From the NCBI GenBank assembly GCA_009772935.1, contig WOUR01000035.1, positions 1 to 52,707 on the forward strand: DNA of 52,707 nucleotides, in the 5' to 3' direction. Shown here piece by piece: positions 1 to 8,070 of this stretch. Numbering within the stretch: position 1 is the first letter of the stretch; each line of letters opens with the position of its first letter. Below the pieces are notes generated by a model. It saw nothing but the letters and a program-made list of their open reading frames with translations, was not told where the DNA came from and made no database searches. This stretch comes from Rhodospirillaceae bacterium. Its GTDB lineage: Bacteria; Pseudomonadota; Alphaproteobacteria; Reyranellales; Reyranellaceae. A program made the position numbers and the translations under genes.

Positions 1-536
1 GCGCCGTCGGTGCCGAGCGACAGGGGCCCGAGACCCGCCGCCACCGCCGCCGCGCCGCCGCCGCTCGAGCCGCCGGGCGTGCGCTCCAGGTTCCACGGGT
101 TGCGCGTGACGCCGAACGGGCCGTCGGTCAGGCCCTTCACGCCGAACTCGGGTGTGGTTGCCTTGGCGAAGATGACGGCGCCGGCGCTTCTCAGGCGCTG
201 CACCAGCAGATCGTCGGCCGCCGCCGGACCGTTGCCTTCGAAGATCGCCGAGCCGTGACGCGTCGGAACACCCTCGACATCGACCAGGTCCTTCACGCTG
301 ATCGGCACGCCGTGCAACGGTCCCAGCGCTTCACCGCGTGTGACGGCTTCCTCGGCTTTCTTCGCCTCGCGCTTCGCCCGGTCGACCATGACCTCGCGGA
401 AGCAGTTGATGCGGGGATTCGCGCGCTCCGCGGCCTTCAGCACCGCGTCGAGATATTCGACCGGCGAAAGCTTCTTCGTGCGGATGAGGGCGGCGGCCTG
501 AACGGCCGGGGTGAAGAGAAGATCTGTGTCGGTCAT
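1..536 (-). CDS. Amidase signature family protein, 5' part (runs off the window)
   Basis: Amidase signature hydrolase, cleaving a C-N amide bond of unknown substrate in the cytoplasm. About 178 N-terminal residues are visible; the C-terminus lies beyond the left edge. The catalytic lysine is seen as Lys82 in PISVKD, and the cis-serine region as PGGSSGGG near residues 154-161, followed by LGTDG. The nucleophilic serine expected just after that motif falls outside the window. The ATG at 534-536 fits the normal family N-terminus. It is divergent from the TauE/SafE gene, with 58 nt between start codons. Family membership is clear, but amidase, GatA-like and other sub-types cannot be told apart from this piece. 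Two further members of the family lie at 29.4 and 31.6 kb. Confidence 0.88.
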   Translation of the reverse strand, partial: MTDTDLLFTPAVQAAALIRTKKLSPVEYLDAVLKAAERANPRINCFREVMVDRAKREAKKAEEAVTRGEALGPLHGVPISVKDLVDVEGVPTRHGSAIFEGNGPAAADDLLVQRLRSAGAVIFAKATTPEFGVKGLTDGPFGVTRNPWNLERTPGGSSGGGAAAVAAGLGPLSLGTDG

Positions 537-594
537 GGCGCGCACACTAGCCCATCCTCGACACGGTTCGCACGCTGCGCTACGCCCGCGGGCG

Positions 595-1350
595 ATGTTC
601 TCGCTTCCCGTACTGGCGGCGCTTGCGGTCGTGGCCGTCGTGACCTCGTTCGTCTCCGGCATCTTCGGCATGGCGGGCGGGATGCTGCTGATCGGCTTCC
701 TGCTGGTCTTCCTGCCGGTGCCGGTCGCCATGGTGTTCCACGGCGTCATCCAGATCGCGGCCAACGGCTGGCGGGCCTGGCTGTGGCGGCACCACGTGAA
801 CTGGAGCGTCGTGCTGAAGTTCGGCGCCGGCGCCGTCACTTCACTCGTCATCTTCTCCTTCTTCGACTTCGTGCCCGACAAAGCGCTTGTGCTGATGGCC
901 GTCGGCCTGACGCCGTTCATCGCGCTCGCCGTGCCGCAACGCATCGCACCCAACATCGAACGCGGCGGGCAGGCCTTCCTGGCGGGCGCCATCGGCGGCG
1001 CCATCCAACTGGTCTCGGGTGTGACCGGTCCGCTGCTCGACATCTTCTATGTCCGCACCGGCATGACGCGGCAGGCCAACGTCGCCACCAAGGCCGCCGC
1101 GCAGGTGATGGGGCACCTGACCAAGGTCCTCTACTTCGCGATGGTGATCGAAGGCCCGGCCGGCCGCGACCTCGAACAGTGGCTGGTCATGGGCTACGCC
1201 GCGGCCTTCGCGGTGGTCGGCACCACCTTGTCGCGCAGCTTCCTCGACCGCATGTCGGACAAGCAGTTCTATCACTGGACGCGCCGGGTGATCCTGGCGC
1301 TCGGCACGGTGTACATAGGGCAGGGACTCTGGCTGATGGTGACGCGATGA
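595..1350 (+). CDS. TauE/SafE family sulfite-exporter-like permease
   Basis: Polytopic inner-membrane protein of 251 aa in the TauE/SafE (DUF81) family, whose members export sulfite, sulfoacetate or related anions. The family's internal duplication is visible: SGIFGMAGGMLLIG near residue 21 and a related SGVTGPLLDIFY near 140. Hydrophobic segments run along most of the chain. An upstream in-frame ATG at 511 would add an Arg/His-rich non-hydrophobic stretch and overlap the divergent amidase start, so I chose the ATG at 595. The stop overlaps the start of the next small gene (ATGA), so the two are probably translationally coupled. The substrate cannot be read from sequence. Confidence 0.85.
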   Translation: MFSLPVLAALAVVAVVTSFVSGIFGMAGGMLLIGFLLVFLPVPVAMVFHGVIQIAANGWRAWLWRHHVNWSVVLKFGAGAVTSLVIFSFFDFVPDKALVLMAVGLTPFIALAVPQRIAPNIERGGQAFLAGAIGGAIQLVSGVTGPLLDIFYVRTGMTRQANVATKAAAQVMGHLTKVLYFAMVIEGPAGRDLEQWLVMGYAAAFAVVGTTLSRSFLDRMSDKQFYHWTRRVILALGTVYIGQGLWLMVTR

Positions 1351-1547
1351 GCGACGTGAAGGATCAGGTCCGGGCCTTGCTCGACCGGTTGCCCGACGAC
1401 TGCAGCTTTGCCGACGTTCAACGCGGCATTGCCGTGATGATGTGGCCCAAGCGCGAGGATGGCAGCCTGGAGCCGCCCAAGCGCGTGGACCCGGAGGAAG
1501 TGAAGCGCCGCCTGCGCGACTGGATGAAATCGGAGGGAGAGAAATGA
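1347..1547 (+). CDS. Small conserved-looking hypothetical protein (66 aa)
   Basis: A 66-aa acidic/basic soluble protein squeezed between two genes with ATGA overlaps at both ends: its start overlaps the TauE stop and its stop overlaps the crotonase start. That packing is good evidence that it is translated. It begins MSDVKDQVRALLDRLPDDCS and ends in a charged helix containing PEEVKRRLRDWMK. The LLDRLPDDCSFADVQRGI stretch resembles the N-terminal helix of small antitoxin-like or addiction-module-type proteins (LPDDATLEDI pattern), but no toxin gene is adjacent, so I assign no function. No signal peptide or membrane segment is present. Confidence 0.7.
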   Translation: MSDVKDQVRALLDRLPDDCSFADVQRGIAVMMWPKREDGSLEPPKRVDPEEVKRRLRDWMKSEGEK

Positions 1548-2347
1548 AGGACCGCGTCTCGATCGACTTCAAGGATGGCGTCGCCGACGTCCGCCTGATC
1601 CGCGCCGACAAGATGAACGCGCTCGATCCGGCGATGTTCGAAGGCATCATCGAGGCGGGCGCCAGGCTCGCCGCCATGCCGGGTCTGCGCTGCGTCGTGC
1701 TGTCGGGCGAGGGCAAGGCCTTCTGTGCCGGCCTCGACATGGGCAGCTTCGCCGCGATGAAGGCAGAAGGCGACGCGGTGCCGGGCGTGCGCGACCTCAC
1801 CCAGCGCACCCACGGCATCGCCAACCGGCCGCAGCAATGCGCCTGGCTGTGGCGCGAGTTGCCGGTGCCGGTGATCGCCGCCGTCCATGGCGTGGCGTTC
1901 GGCGGCGGCTTCCAGATCGCGCTGGGGCCGGACATCCGCTACGCCACCGCCGATGCGCGCTTCTCGGTGATGGAGATCAAGTGGGGCCTCGTGCCCGACC
2001 TCGCCGGCACGCAGCTGATGCGCCATCTGGCGCGCGAGGACATCGTGCGCGAACTAACTTACACCGGCCGCATCTTTAACGGCACCGAAGCGCGCGAGAT
2101 GGGCTTCGTGACCCGCGTTGTGGAAGACCCGCGCGCCGCGGCGCTCGAGACGGCGCGCGAGATTGCGTCCAAGAGCCCCGACGCGATCCGCGCCAACAAG
2201 CGGCTGCTCAATGCCGCCGTGGCCACCGATGCGGCCTCCGGCCTGATGATGGAATCGGTCGAGCAGCAGAAGCTGATCGGCTCGCCCAACCAGCTCGAAG
2301 CCATCATGTCCAACCTGCAGAAGCGCGCCGCGAACTACAGGGATTGA
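1544..2347 (+). CDS. Crotonase superfamily protein, dienoyl-CoA isomerase-like
   Basis: Enoyl-CoA hydratase/isomerase fold, 267 aa, acting on an acyl-CoA thioester in the cytoplasm. The first oxyanion-hole motif is FCAGLDMGS (about residues 61-69) and the second is VAFGGGFQIAL (about 117-127). At active-site positions, the residue aligned with hydratase Glu144 is Gln (GGGFQ). MEIKWGLVPDLAG keeps the second Glu and adds an Asp, as in delta3,5-delta2,4-dienoyl-CoA isomerases. This makes isomerisation more likely than hydration, by inference. The ATG at 1544 follows GGAGGGAGA and overlaps the preceding stop. An earlier in-frame ATG at 1442 lies inside the upstream gene and was rejected. The gene is followed by a long inverted repeat. 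Confidence 0.85.
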   Translation: MKDRVSIDFKDGVADVRLIRADKMNALDPAMFEGIIEAGARLAAMPGLRCVVLSGEGKAFCAGLDMGSFAAMKAEGDAVPGVRDLTQRTHGIANRPQQCAWLWRELPVPVIAAVHGVAFGGGFQIALGPDIRYATADARFSVMEIKWGLVPDLAGTQLMRHLAREDIVRELTYTGRIFNGTEAREMGFVTRVVEDPRAAALETAREIASKSPDAIRANKRLLNAAVATDAASGLMMESVEQQKLIGSPNQLEAIMSNLQKRAANYRD

Positions 2348-2360
2348 GCAAGAGGCTCGA

Positions 2361-2496
2361 AAAAAGCCCCGTCGTCTCGACCGGAGCGCGTAGCGCGGAG
2401 TGGAGAGACCTTCCCTCCACGCTTTGCCGGCATTTGGTGGAGAGAAGGTCTCTCCACTCCGCACCTTCGGTGCTCCGGTCGAGACGACGGGCTTTT
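2361..2496. repeat. Long imperfect inverted repeat between convergent genes
   Basis: Left arm about 2361-2420 pairs with right arm about 2437-2496 around a loop of roughly 16 nt (2421-2436). The outer stem is GTCGTCTCGACCGGAGC (2371-2387) against GCTCCGGTCGAGACGAC (2472-2488). The inner stem is CGGAGTGGAGAGACCTT (2396-2412) against its complement (2446-2462), continuing to CTCCAC/GTGGAG with one mismatch. The ends are A-rich on the left and T-rich on the right (GGGCTTTTC), so a transcript from either side would end in a hairpin plus a short U run. It probably serves as a bidirectional terminator for the two crotonase genes and looks like a dispersed palindromic repeat. The 12-mer GGTCTCTCCACT in it recurs at about 52361. 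Confidence 0.8.
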
Positions 2497-2541
2497 CTTA
2501 ATGCGAATTCTGTGGGTGAGCCGACCTTATTTCGTCCCGCT

Positions 2542-3354
2542 CTATCGCCCTTTGAACACCGGCTTGCGCTTCTCGACGAAGGACGCCACCGCTTCCTTGT
2601 GATCTTCGGTGCGCGACGACTGGACCAGGCGCTCGGCCTCGCGATGGTGTGCCAGCGAGTAGTCGATGTGCAGCGCCTCGTCGAGATTGTCCTTCATGTG
2701 GCGCAGCGCCACCCGCGGGCCCTCGGCCAGCGATTTGGCAAAGGCGAAGGCCTCGTCCTGCAGCTTGGCGTCCTCGACCACGCGATTGACGAGACCGATC
2801 TGCTCACAGCGCTCGGCACCGACCTTCTCTGAGGTGAACATCAGCTCGCGCGCCCGCATCGGCCCGACCGTGCGCGTCAGCAGCCAGGAGATGCCGTAGT
2901 CGCCCGAGAGGCCGATCTTGGCGTAGCCCGTGGTGCAGAAGGCCGACTTCGCGGCGATGCGGATGTCGCAGGCCAGCGCAATGGCGAGGCCCGCGCCGGC
3001 CGCGGCGCCGGGCAGTGCGGCGATGGTGGGCTTGCGCACGGCGACCAGCGCGCCGGTGAGATGCGTCTGGCGCCAGCGCAGGTCGGCCAGCCGCTCCTCG
3101 TAGCTCATCTGGCCGCGCGGCCCGCGTCCACCCATGCCTTTGACGTCGCCGCCGCTGCAGAAGGCGGTGCCGGCGCCGGTGATCAGCAGCGCGCCCACGG
3201 CCTCGTCGTCGCCGCGCGCCTTGATCTGGTTGCGCAGCGCTTCCGTGAGGTCGGACGACATCGCATTGCGCGCTTCGGGGCGGTTCAGCGTGATCAGCGC
3301 GACGCCGTCGCGGACGCTGCACAAGAGTTCGGTTGTGCCGGTATCGATTTCCAT
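2542..3354 (-). CDS. Enoyl-CoA hydratase/isomerase family protein (PaaG-like active site)
   Basis: Crotonase-fold protein of 270 aa, acting on an acyl-CoA. Oxyanion motifs are FCSGGDVKGM (about residues 65-74) and AAGAGLAIALACD (about 116-128). The usual hydratase Glu at the second motif is Ala. The KIGLSGDYGISWLL segment carries an Asp where PaaG-type isomerases have their catalytic Asp, so an isomerase role (for example on ring-epoxidised or unsaturated CoA esters) is plausible but not proved. The start at 3352-3354 (MEIDTG) is preceded by AAGGAGA at good spacing; an in-frame ATG 24 nt upstream lacks this. It is divergent from the epoxide-hydrolase-like gene with only 17 nt between start codons. 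Confidence 0.85.
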   Translation of the reverse strand: MEIDTGTTELLCSVRDGVALITLNRPEARNAMSSDLTEALRNQIKARGDDEAVGALLITGAGTAFCSGGDVKGMGGRGPRGQMSYEERLADLRWRQTHLTGALVAVRKPTIAALPGAAAGAGLAIALACDIRIAAKSAFCTTGYAKIGLSGDYGISWLLTRTVGPMRARELMFTSEKVGAERCEQIGLVNRVVEDAKLQDEAFAFAKSLAEGPRVALRHMKDNLDEALHIDYSLAHHREAERLVQSSRTEDHKEAVASFVEKRKPVFKGR

Positions 3355-3371
3355 GTGACCTTCTCCTTGCC

Positions 3372-4394
3372 ATGACATTCTCGGTCACCGAACACACCGT
3401 CAAGACCGCCCGCCACGTGACGGGCTATCTCGCCTGCGGAGCGAAAGACGCCCCGCTGCTGATCTTCGTCCATGGCTGGCCCGAACTGTCGCTGTCGTGG
3501 CGGCACCAGCTCCCGGCCTTCGCCGCCCTGGGATTCCGTTGCATCGCGCCCGACATGCGCGGCTATGGCCGGTCCAGTACCTACACACGGCACGAGGATT
3601 TTGCGCAGGAAGAGATCGTGGCCGACATGGTCGAGCTGCTGGCGGCGCTAGGCCGCGACAAGGCGGTGTGGATCGGCCACGACTGGGGCAGTCCGGTCGT
3701 CTGGAACATGGCGGCGCATCATGCCGACAAGGTGGTGGGCGTGGCCAGCCTGTGCGTGCCCTATCTCCCGACCGGCTTCACGCTCGAGACCGTCGTGCCG
3801 CTGGTCGACCGCGCGCTCTATCCCGAGGCGCAGTTCCCGGCCGGGCAGTGGGACTATCAGTTCTTCTACGAGGAGAGCTTCGACAAGGCCTGCGCTGGTT
3901 TCGACGCCCACCCGCTCAATGTGGTGAAAGCCCTGTTCCGCAAGGGCGACCCGGCGAGGGTCGGCAAGCCCGCGCCGACCTCGATGGTACGCATGTCCGG
4001 CGGCTGGTTCGGCGGCGGCGCCTGCCCCGACGTTCCGCGCGATTCCGACGTGCTGACCGAGGCAGACATGGAGGCCTATGCCGCCGCGCTGACGAGGAAC
4101 GGTTTCTTCGGACCGGACTCCTGGTACATGAACCACCGGGCAAACGCGGAGTACGCCGAGCGCGCTGCCAATGGCGGCCGGCTCGCCATGCCGGTCCTGT
4201 TCCTGCACGGCGCCTATGACACGACTTGCGAGACTATGACGTCGAAGCTCCCCGAGCCGATGCGCCGCCACTGCGCCGATCTCACGGAAGTCGTCGTGGA
4301 GTCCGGCCACTGGATGGCGCAGGAGAAACCGGTCGCGGTGAACGCCGCTCTTGCGAAGTGGCTGGCGACGAAGCTACCGGGCTACTGGACTTAG
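3372..4394 (+). CDS. Alpha/beta hydrolase, epoxide hydrolase-like
   Basis: Cytoplasmic alpha/beta-hydrolase of 340 aa, the usual size for soluble epoxide hydrolases. HGWPE (34-38) forms the oxyanion-hole turn. GHDWGS places an aspartate nucleophile at Asp104, which separates it from serine esterases and fits epoxide hydrolases or haloalkane dehalogenases. SGHW near residue 313 supplies the catalytic His. The lid region has several Tyr residues (YQFFYEE, SWYMN) that could be the ring-opening tyrosines. The start ATG at 3372 follows TTCTCCTTGCC and lies head-to-head with the crotonase gene. The substrate is unknown. The stop is 2 nt from the convergent GFA-family gene. Confidence 0.83.
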   Translation: MTFSVTEHTVKTARHVTGYLACGAKDAPLLIFVHGWPELSLSWRHQLPAFAALGFRCIAPDMRGYGRSSTYTRHEDFAQEEIVADMVELLAALGRDKAVWIGHDWGSPVVWNMAAHHADKVVGVASLCVPYLPTGFTLETVVPLVDRALYPEAQFPAGQWDYQFFYEESFDKACAGFDAHPLNVVKALFRKGDPARVGKPAPTSMVRMSGGWFGGGACPDVPRDSDVLTEADMEAYAAALTRNGFFGPDSWYMNHRANAEYAERAANGGRLAMPVLFLHGAYDTTCETMTSKLPEPMRRHCADLTEVVVESGHWMAQEKPVAVNAALAKWLATKLPGYWT

Positions 4395-4395
4395 G

Positions 4396-4887
4396 TCAGG
4401 ACGCGTTCTTCGCCCTCAGCGCTGCGAACCTGTCGAGGCTCTCCTGAGGCCAGAGCGCATTGCGATCGTAATACTCCTCGACGGCCGGCACGCCGGCGGG
4501 AAGCGCGACCCAGGGTTGCTTGCTCATGGTGAAGATGTGGATGTCGGGGGGCAGCCGGTCGGGCTCGTCGAGCGTGCCGACGCGCACGAAGTGGACGGTG
4601 GGTCCGGCGCCGGCATAGTTGCTCCACAGCGCGATGCGGCATTTCGGGCAGCGCGAGATCTTCTGGCCCTTGCCGCTGAGCGTCGGCGTGTCGATCACTT
4701 CGACCTCACCGCTCAGCCGCTCGACCCGTCCGGCCTCGATCATGGCGTTCATCGCGAACGCCGTTCCCGAATCGCGCTGGCACCAGCGGCAGTGGCAGCA
4801 ATGCACGAACAGCGGCGTCGAGGTGAGGCGGTAGCGCACGGTGCGGCAGGTGCATCCGCCTTCGAAGGTCTCGGTGTCGCTGGTCAT
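4396..4887 (-). CDS. GFA family (glutathione-dependent formaldehyde-activating enzyme-like) zinc protein
   Basis: A 163-aa member of the GFA/DUF636 family, related to the formaldehyde-glutathione condensing protein Gfa of Paracoccus. The zinc-binding cysteines are visible: CTC at 12-14, HCCHCRWC at about 29-36 and CPKC near residue 90. Most family members have no known substrate, so a formaldehyde role is only nominal. I chose the ATG at 4885-4887 (MTSDTETF), which follows GGGAGA. An in-frame start 39 nt further upstream would add a non-family tail. It is divergent from the SDR at 4944 and convergent with the hydrolase at 4394. Confidence 0.83.
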   Translation of the reverse strand: MTSDTETFEGGCTCRTVRYRLTSTPLFVHCCHCRWCQRDSGTAFAMNAMIEAGRVERLSGEVEVIDTPTLSGKGQKISRCPKCRIALWSNYAGAGPTVHFVRVGTLDEPDRLPPDIHIFTMSKQPWVALPAGVPAVEEYYDRNALWPQESLDRFAALRAKNAS

Positions 4888-4943
4888 CGCATTCGTCTCC
4901 CGGCTAAGGTCCGCGCCTGAAATCATCTGGGCGGAGAGTAGAC

Positions 4944-5732
4944 ATGGCCGGACGGCTGCAGGGCAAGGTGGCGGTGGTGACGGGTGCGGCGCCGCGTGGC
5001 GAGGGAGTGGGCAACGGCATGGCGACCGCGCTGCTGTTCGCCAAGGAAGGGGCCCGGGTCGTGCTCGTGAACCGCAGTGCCGAGCGCGCCGAGGGACTGG
5101 CCAAACAGATCAAGGACGAGGGCGGCGAGGTCTCGGTGTTCGCGGCCGACGTGGCGAAGGCCGACGAGGCCGAGGCGATGGCCGACTTCGCGATGAAGAA
5201 ATACGGCCGCCTCGACATCCTGCACAACAATGTCGGCATCGGCGGGCCTGGCACGCCCGAGACGGTGACGCTCGAGACCTGGAACAAGGTCCTCGAAGCC
5301 AATCTCACGACGACGATGCTCTGCACCAAGTCGTGCCTGCCGCGCATGAAGGAAGGCGGCGGCGGCTCGATCATCATGGTCTCGTCGATCGCCGGCGCCG
5401 TCGGCCTGATGGGCAGCGCCGGGGCGGTGGCCTACGCGACGGCCAAGGCAGGCCTGCACGGCTTCACCCTGTCCGTCGCGGCCGACTATGCGACGCAGAA
5501 CATCCGGGCCAACTGCATCATCGTGGGCTCGGTGCACACCCCGATGGTCGCGCATCTCGGCGCCGAGGCGCGCGACCGGCGCAAGAAGATGGTGCCGATG
5601 CAGGTCGAGGGCACGGCCTGGGACATCGCGCACGGCGCGGTCTATCTCGCTTCCGACGAATCGCGCTGGGTGACGGGCATCCTGCTGCCGATCGACGGCG
5701 GCCTCGTTGCGTTGAGGGCCTGGCCGAGATGA
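4944..5732 (+). CDS. SDR family oxidoreductase with extended glycine loop
   Basis: NAD(P)-dependent short-chain dehydrogenase of 262 aa. The cofactor loop reads VVTGAAPRGEGVGNGMA, several residues longer than the usual TGxxxGxG. NNVGIGG replaces the usual NNAG. The catalytic serine is in MVSSIAG, and Tyr/Lys occur in YATAKAG. The C-terminus keeps WVTGILLPIDGG. It is preceded by GGCGGAGAG. Its stop overlaps the start of the LprI-like gene (ATGA). The substrate is unknown; the modified glycine loop and NNVG are features of one SDR subgroup rather than signs of decay, because the catalytic residues are intact. Confidence 0.87.
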   Translation: MAGRLQGKVAVVTGAAPRGEGVGNGMATALLFAKEGARVVLVNRSAERAEGLAKQIKDEGGEVSVFAADVAKADEAEAMADFAMKKYGRLDILHNNVGIGGPGTPETVTLETWNKVLEANLTTTMLCTKSCLPRMKEGGGGSIIMVSSIAGAVGLMGSAGAVAYATAKAGLHGFTLSVAADYATQNIRANCIIVGSVHTPMVAHLGAEARDRRKKMVPMQVEGTAWDIAHGAVYLASDESRWVTGILLPIDGGLVALRAWPR

Positions 5733-6103
5733 TCCGATGTGTGGTCGGGCTCCTCATGGCGGTCGTTGCGATGCCTGCCGCGGGTTCTGCGCAGAGCCAG
5801 ATGGAACTCAACCAGCAGGCCGGCACGACGCTGCAGGACGCCGACCGGCAGCTCAACGCCGTCTACACCAAGCTGCGGACGCGCCTCGGGCCCGAGAGCC
5901 GCGCGCGGCTGCAGGCGGCCGAGGAAGCCTGGATCCGTTTTCGTGACCGGGAGTGCGCCTTCATCGGTGCGCCGACCGCCGGCGGCACGATCCACGGCAT
6001 GATCGTCGCCCAATGCCAGGCGCGCCTCACCCTTGTGCGCGTGAAGGACCTCGAGGCCCAGCTCAACTGCCAGGAAGGCGATCTGTCCTGCGTCAGGGAA
6101 TAG
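5729..6103 (+). CDS. Secreted LprI-like (DUF1311) protein
   Basis: A 124-aa exported protein. A Sec signal peptide is evident (MIRCVVGLLMAVVAMPAAG, cleavage probably after GSA). The mature part has the DUF1311/LprI pattern MELNQQAG, DADRQLNAVYTKL, EEAWIRFRDREC, plus paired cysteines around residues 72-92 and 110-120. The family founder LprI of Mycobacterium is a lysozyme inhibitor; whether this protein inhibits lysozyme is inference from family. The ATG overlaps the SDR stop. The 3' end overlaps the convergent DMT permease gene by 11 nt. Confidence 0.85.
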   Translation: MIRCVVGLLMAVVAMPAAGSAQSQMELNQQAGTTLQDADRQLNAVYTKLRTRLGPESRARLQAAEEAWIRFRDRECAFIGAPTAGGTIHGMIVAQCQARLTLVRVKDLEAQLNCQEGDLSCVRE

Positions 6104-6983
6104 AGGCGGCACGCCGTTCGTGGTGCCAGGTGTAGAGACCTGACGCCACGATCACCGCGGCGCCCGCCAGCGTCCAGTTGTCGGGGATGTCGCCGAACAC
6201 GATGGCGCCCAGGATCGTGACGAAGACCAGCAGCGTATAGCTGTAGGGCTGGACGGCGCCGGCCTCGGCATAGTCGAGCGCCTTGATCAGCGAATAGTGC
6301 GCCAGCGCGCCCAGCGAGGCGATGGCCAGCAGCAGGGCCCAGCCTTTGGCATCCGGCCAGATCCACTGCCATGGCCCGACCAGGGTCGTGGCGCCGAATG
6401 CCACGAAAGCCGACCAGACGAGCGTGGTGTCGGGCGTGTCGGTGCGGGAGCAGAGGCGGATCAGGATCTGATAGGCGCCCCACAGGATGGCGCCCGCCAC
6501 AGGCAGCAGCAGCGGCCAGTCGAGTTCGCGAAAGCCCGGGCGCACGATCAGCAGCACGCCGACGAAGCCGGCGCCGACGGCCGCCCAGCGCGCCGGCCCC
6601 GCCCGTTCGCCAAGGAACAATACGCCCAGTGCAATCACGATCAGCGGAGAGGTGGCGGCGACGGCATGGGTGTCGGCCAGCGGCAGGTAACGGAAGGCCA
6701 GCACGAATACCGCGCTTTCGATCACCGCCAGCAGGGCGCGCCCGAACTGCAGCGCCGGCCGGGCCGAGCGTGCGGCGGCGCGCAGGCCGCGGCGGCGCAC
6801 GACCGCCCAGGCGAACAGGCAGAAGACGGCATAGCGCACCCACATCATCTGGCCGACCGAATAGTCGGCCACCATCCACTTGGTGATGGTGTCCATGCTG
6901 GCGAAGCCCAGCATGGCAAACATGGTGAAGATCGCGCCGCGTGACGTGTCGTTGCGGCCGCTGGCGGCCGCTGGCGGCGTCAT
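6093..6983 (-). CDS. DMT superfamily (EamA-type) transporter
   Basis: Inner-membrane drug/metabolite transporter of 296 aa, with about ten hydrophobic segments arranged as two EamA repeats. The first begins around IFTMFAMLGFASMDTITKWM and the second around LPVAGAILWGAYQILIRL. Features usual for the family include the LGERAGPARWAAVGAGFVGVLL stretch closing repeat one and GDIPDNWTLAGAAVIVASGLY closing repeat two. The start ATG at 6981-6983 overlaps the stop of the luciferase-like gene (ATGA), so the two are co-transcribed. The substrate is not predictable. A much longer in-frame reading upstream is out-of-frame luciferase gene sequence. Confidence 0.85.
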   Translation of the reverse strand: MTPPAAASGRNDTSRGAIFTMFAMLGFASMDTITKWMVADYSVGQMMWVRYAVFCLFAWAVVRRRGLRAAARSARPALQFGRALLAVIESAVFVLAFRYLPLADTHAVAATSPLIVIALGVLFLGERAGPARWAAVGAGFVGVLLIVRPGFRELDWPLLLPVAGAILWGAYQILIRLCSRTDTPDTTLVWSAFVAFGATTLVGPWQWIWPDAKGWALLLAIASLGALAHYSLIKALDYAEAGAVQPYSYTLLVFVTILGAIVFGDIPDNWTLAGAAVIVASGLYTWHHERRAASIP

Positions 6984-8053
6984 TCGGCGGCGGCGACGCG
7001 TTGCGCCGGCGGGCGGAAGGCGGGGATCACGCGCTCCGCGAAGAGCTTCAGGCTCTTCATCGTCTTCTCGCGTCCGTAGTAGGGCGGGTAGTGGAGCAGC
7101 AGCGAGGTCATGCCGGTGCGGGCCTGCATCTCGCGCAGGCGAGCGATCACGGTATCGGCCGACCCGTGCAGCAGTGTGGTGTTCAGCAGTTCGTCGTAGC
7201 TGAGCTGGGTGCCCTTCTCCGAGACCGAGCCGAGATAGCCCGCCGTGCCGGTGCCGCCGAAATGCGCGATGTGGCGGACGATCGCCTCCTCGGTGTCGGC
7301 GCGCGCCTGCGCATCGGTGTCGGCGATGTAGACCCAACGCGCGATGTCGATCTGGCCGGCAGCGGGATTCTTCGAGCGTTCCGCCGAGGCCGTCGCGAGT
7401 TCGCGCTTGTAGAGGGCGGTCTGGGCCGCCAGCGTCTCGATGCCGGGCAGGGTCGACAGCATCAGGCCGAAGCCGTTGCGGCCGCAATAGCCGATCGAGC
7501 GGTCGGTGCCGCCCGCCATGTAGAGCGGCGGATGCGGCATCTGCACCGGTTGCGGCAGCATCTCGTAGGGCTCGGCAACGGTGCCGCTGAAATACTTGCC
7601 CTTGTGGTCGTAGCGATGGCGGTGGAAGGCGTCGAACATCAGGCCGACCGCCTCCTCGACCATGTCGCGGCGGCCCTCGAAATCCTTGCCCAATCCCACG
7701 AACTCGTAGGGGCGATAGCCCGAGCCGATGCCCAGCATCACCCGGCCGTTCGACAGGATGTCGACGAAGTTGGCGTTCTCCACGACCCGGATCGGATCGT
7801 ACAGCGGCAGGGTGATGACGCCGGAGGCCAGCTTGATGCGGCTGGTCTTCGCGGCGAGGTAGGCCATGTAGGCGAAGCAGTCCGGCATGATGCCGTAGCT
7901 TGTCGAGAAATGATGCTCGGCGATCCAGGCCGTATCGTAGCCCAGCCGTTCCGCTTCGATGATCTCGTCCGTCGTGCGCGCATGCACCGCGCGATGCGGA
8001 TAGGGCTCTTCCTTCGGATTGGCGTGCGAGGTGAAGAGGATGCCGAATTCCAT
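6980..8053 (-). CDS. LLM-class flavin-dependent oxidoreductase (luciferase-like)
   Basis: A 357-aa luciferase-like monooxygenase (TIM barrel using reduced flavin). It shows EFGILF at the N-terminus, the AEHHFS motif near residue 48, the ASGVITLPLYDPIRVVENANFVDILSNGRVMLGIGSGYRP core, and a C-terminal helical part. Such enzymes oxidise alkanes, sulfonates, terpenes or other small substrates; the substrate here is open. I took the ATG at 8051-8053 because GGAGG sits 8 nt upstream. The upstream Bug-protein gene ends 18 nt away, so substrate-binding protein, monooxygenase and DMT permease form one operon, possibly uptake plus oxidation of one compound. Confidence 0.88.
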   Translation of the reverse strand: MEFGILFTSHANPKEEPYPHRAVHARTTDEIIEAERLGYDTAWIAEHHFSTSYGIMPDCFAYMAYLAAKTSRIKLASGVITLPLYDPIRVVENANFVDILSNGRVMLGIGSGYRPYEFVGLGKDFEGRRDMVEEAVGLMFDAFHRHRYDHKGKYFSGTVAEPYEMLPQPVQMPHPPLYMAGGTDRSIGYCGRNGFGLMLSTLPGIETLAAQTALYKRELATASAERSKNPAAGQIDIARWVYIADTDAQARADTEEAIVRHIAHFGGTGTAGYLGSVSEKGTQLSYDELLNTTLLHGSADTVIARLREMQARTGMTSLLLHYPPYYGREKTMKSLKLFAERVIPAFRPPAQRVAAAE

Positions 8054-8070
8054 GCCGTTTTCCTCCAGCT

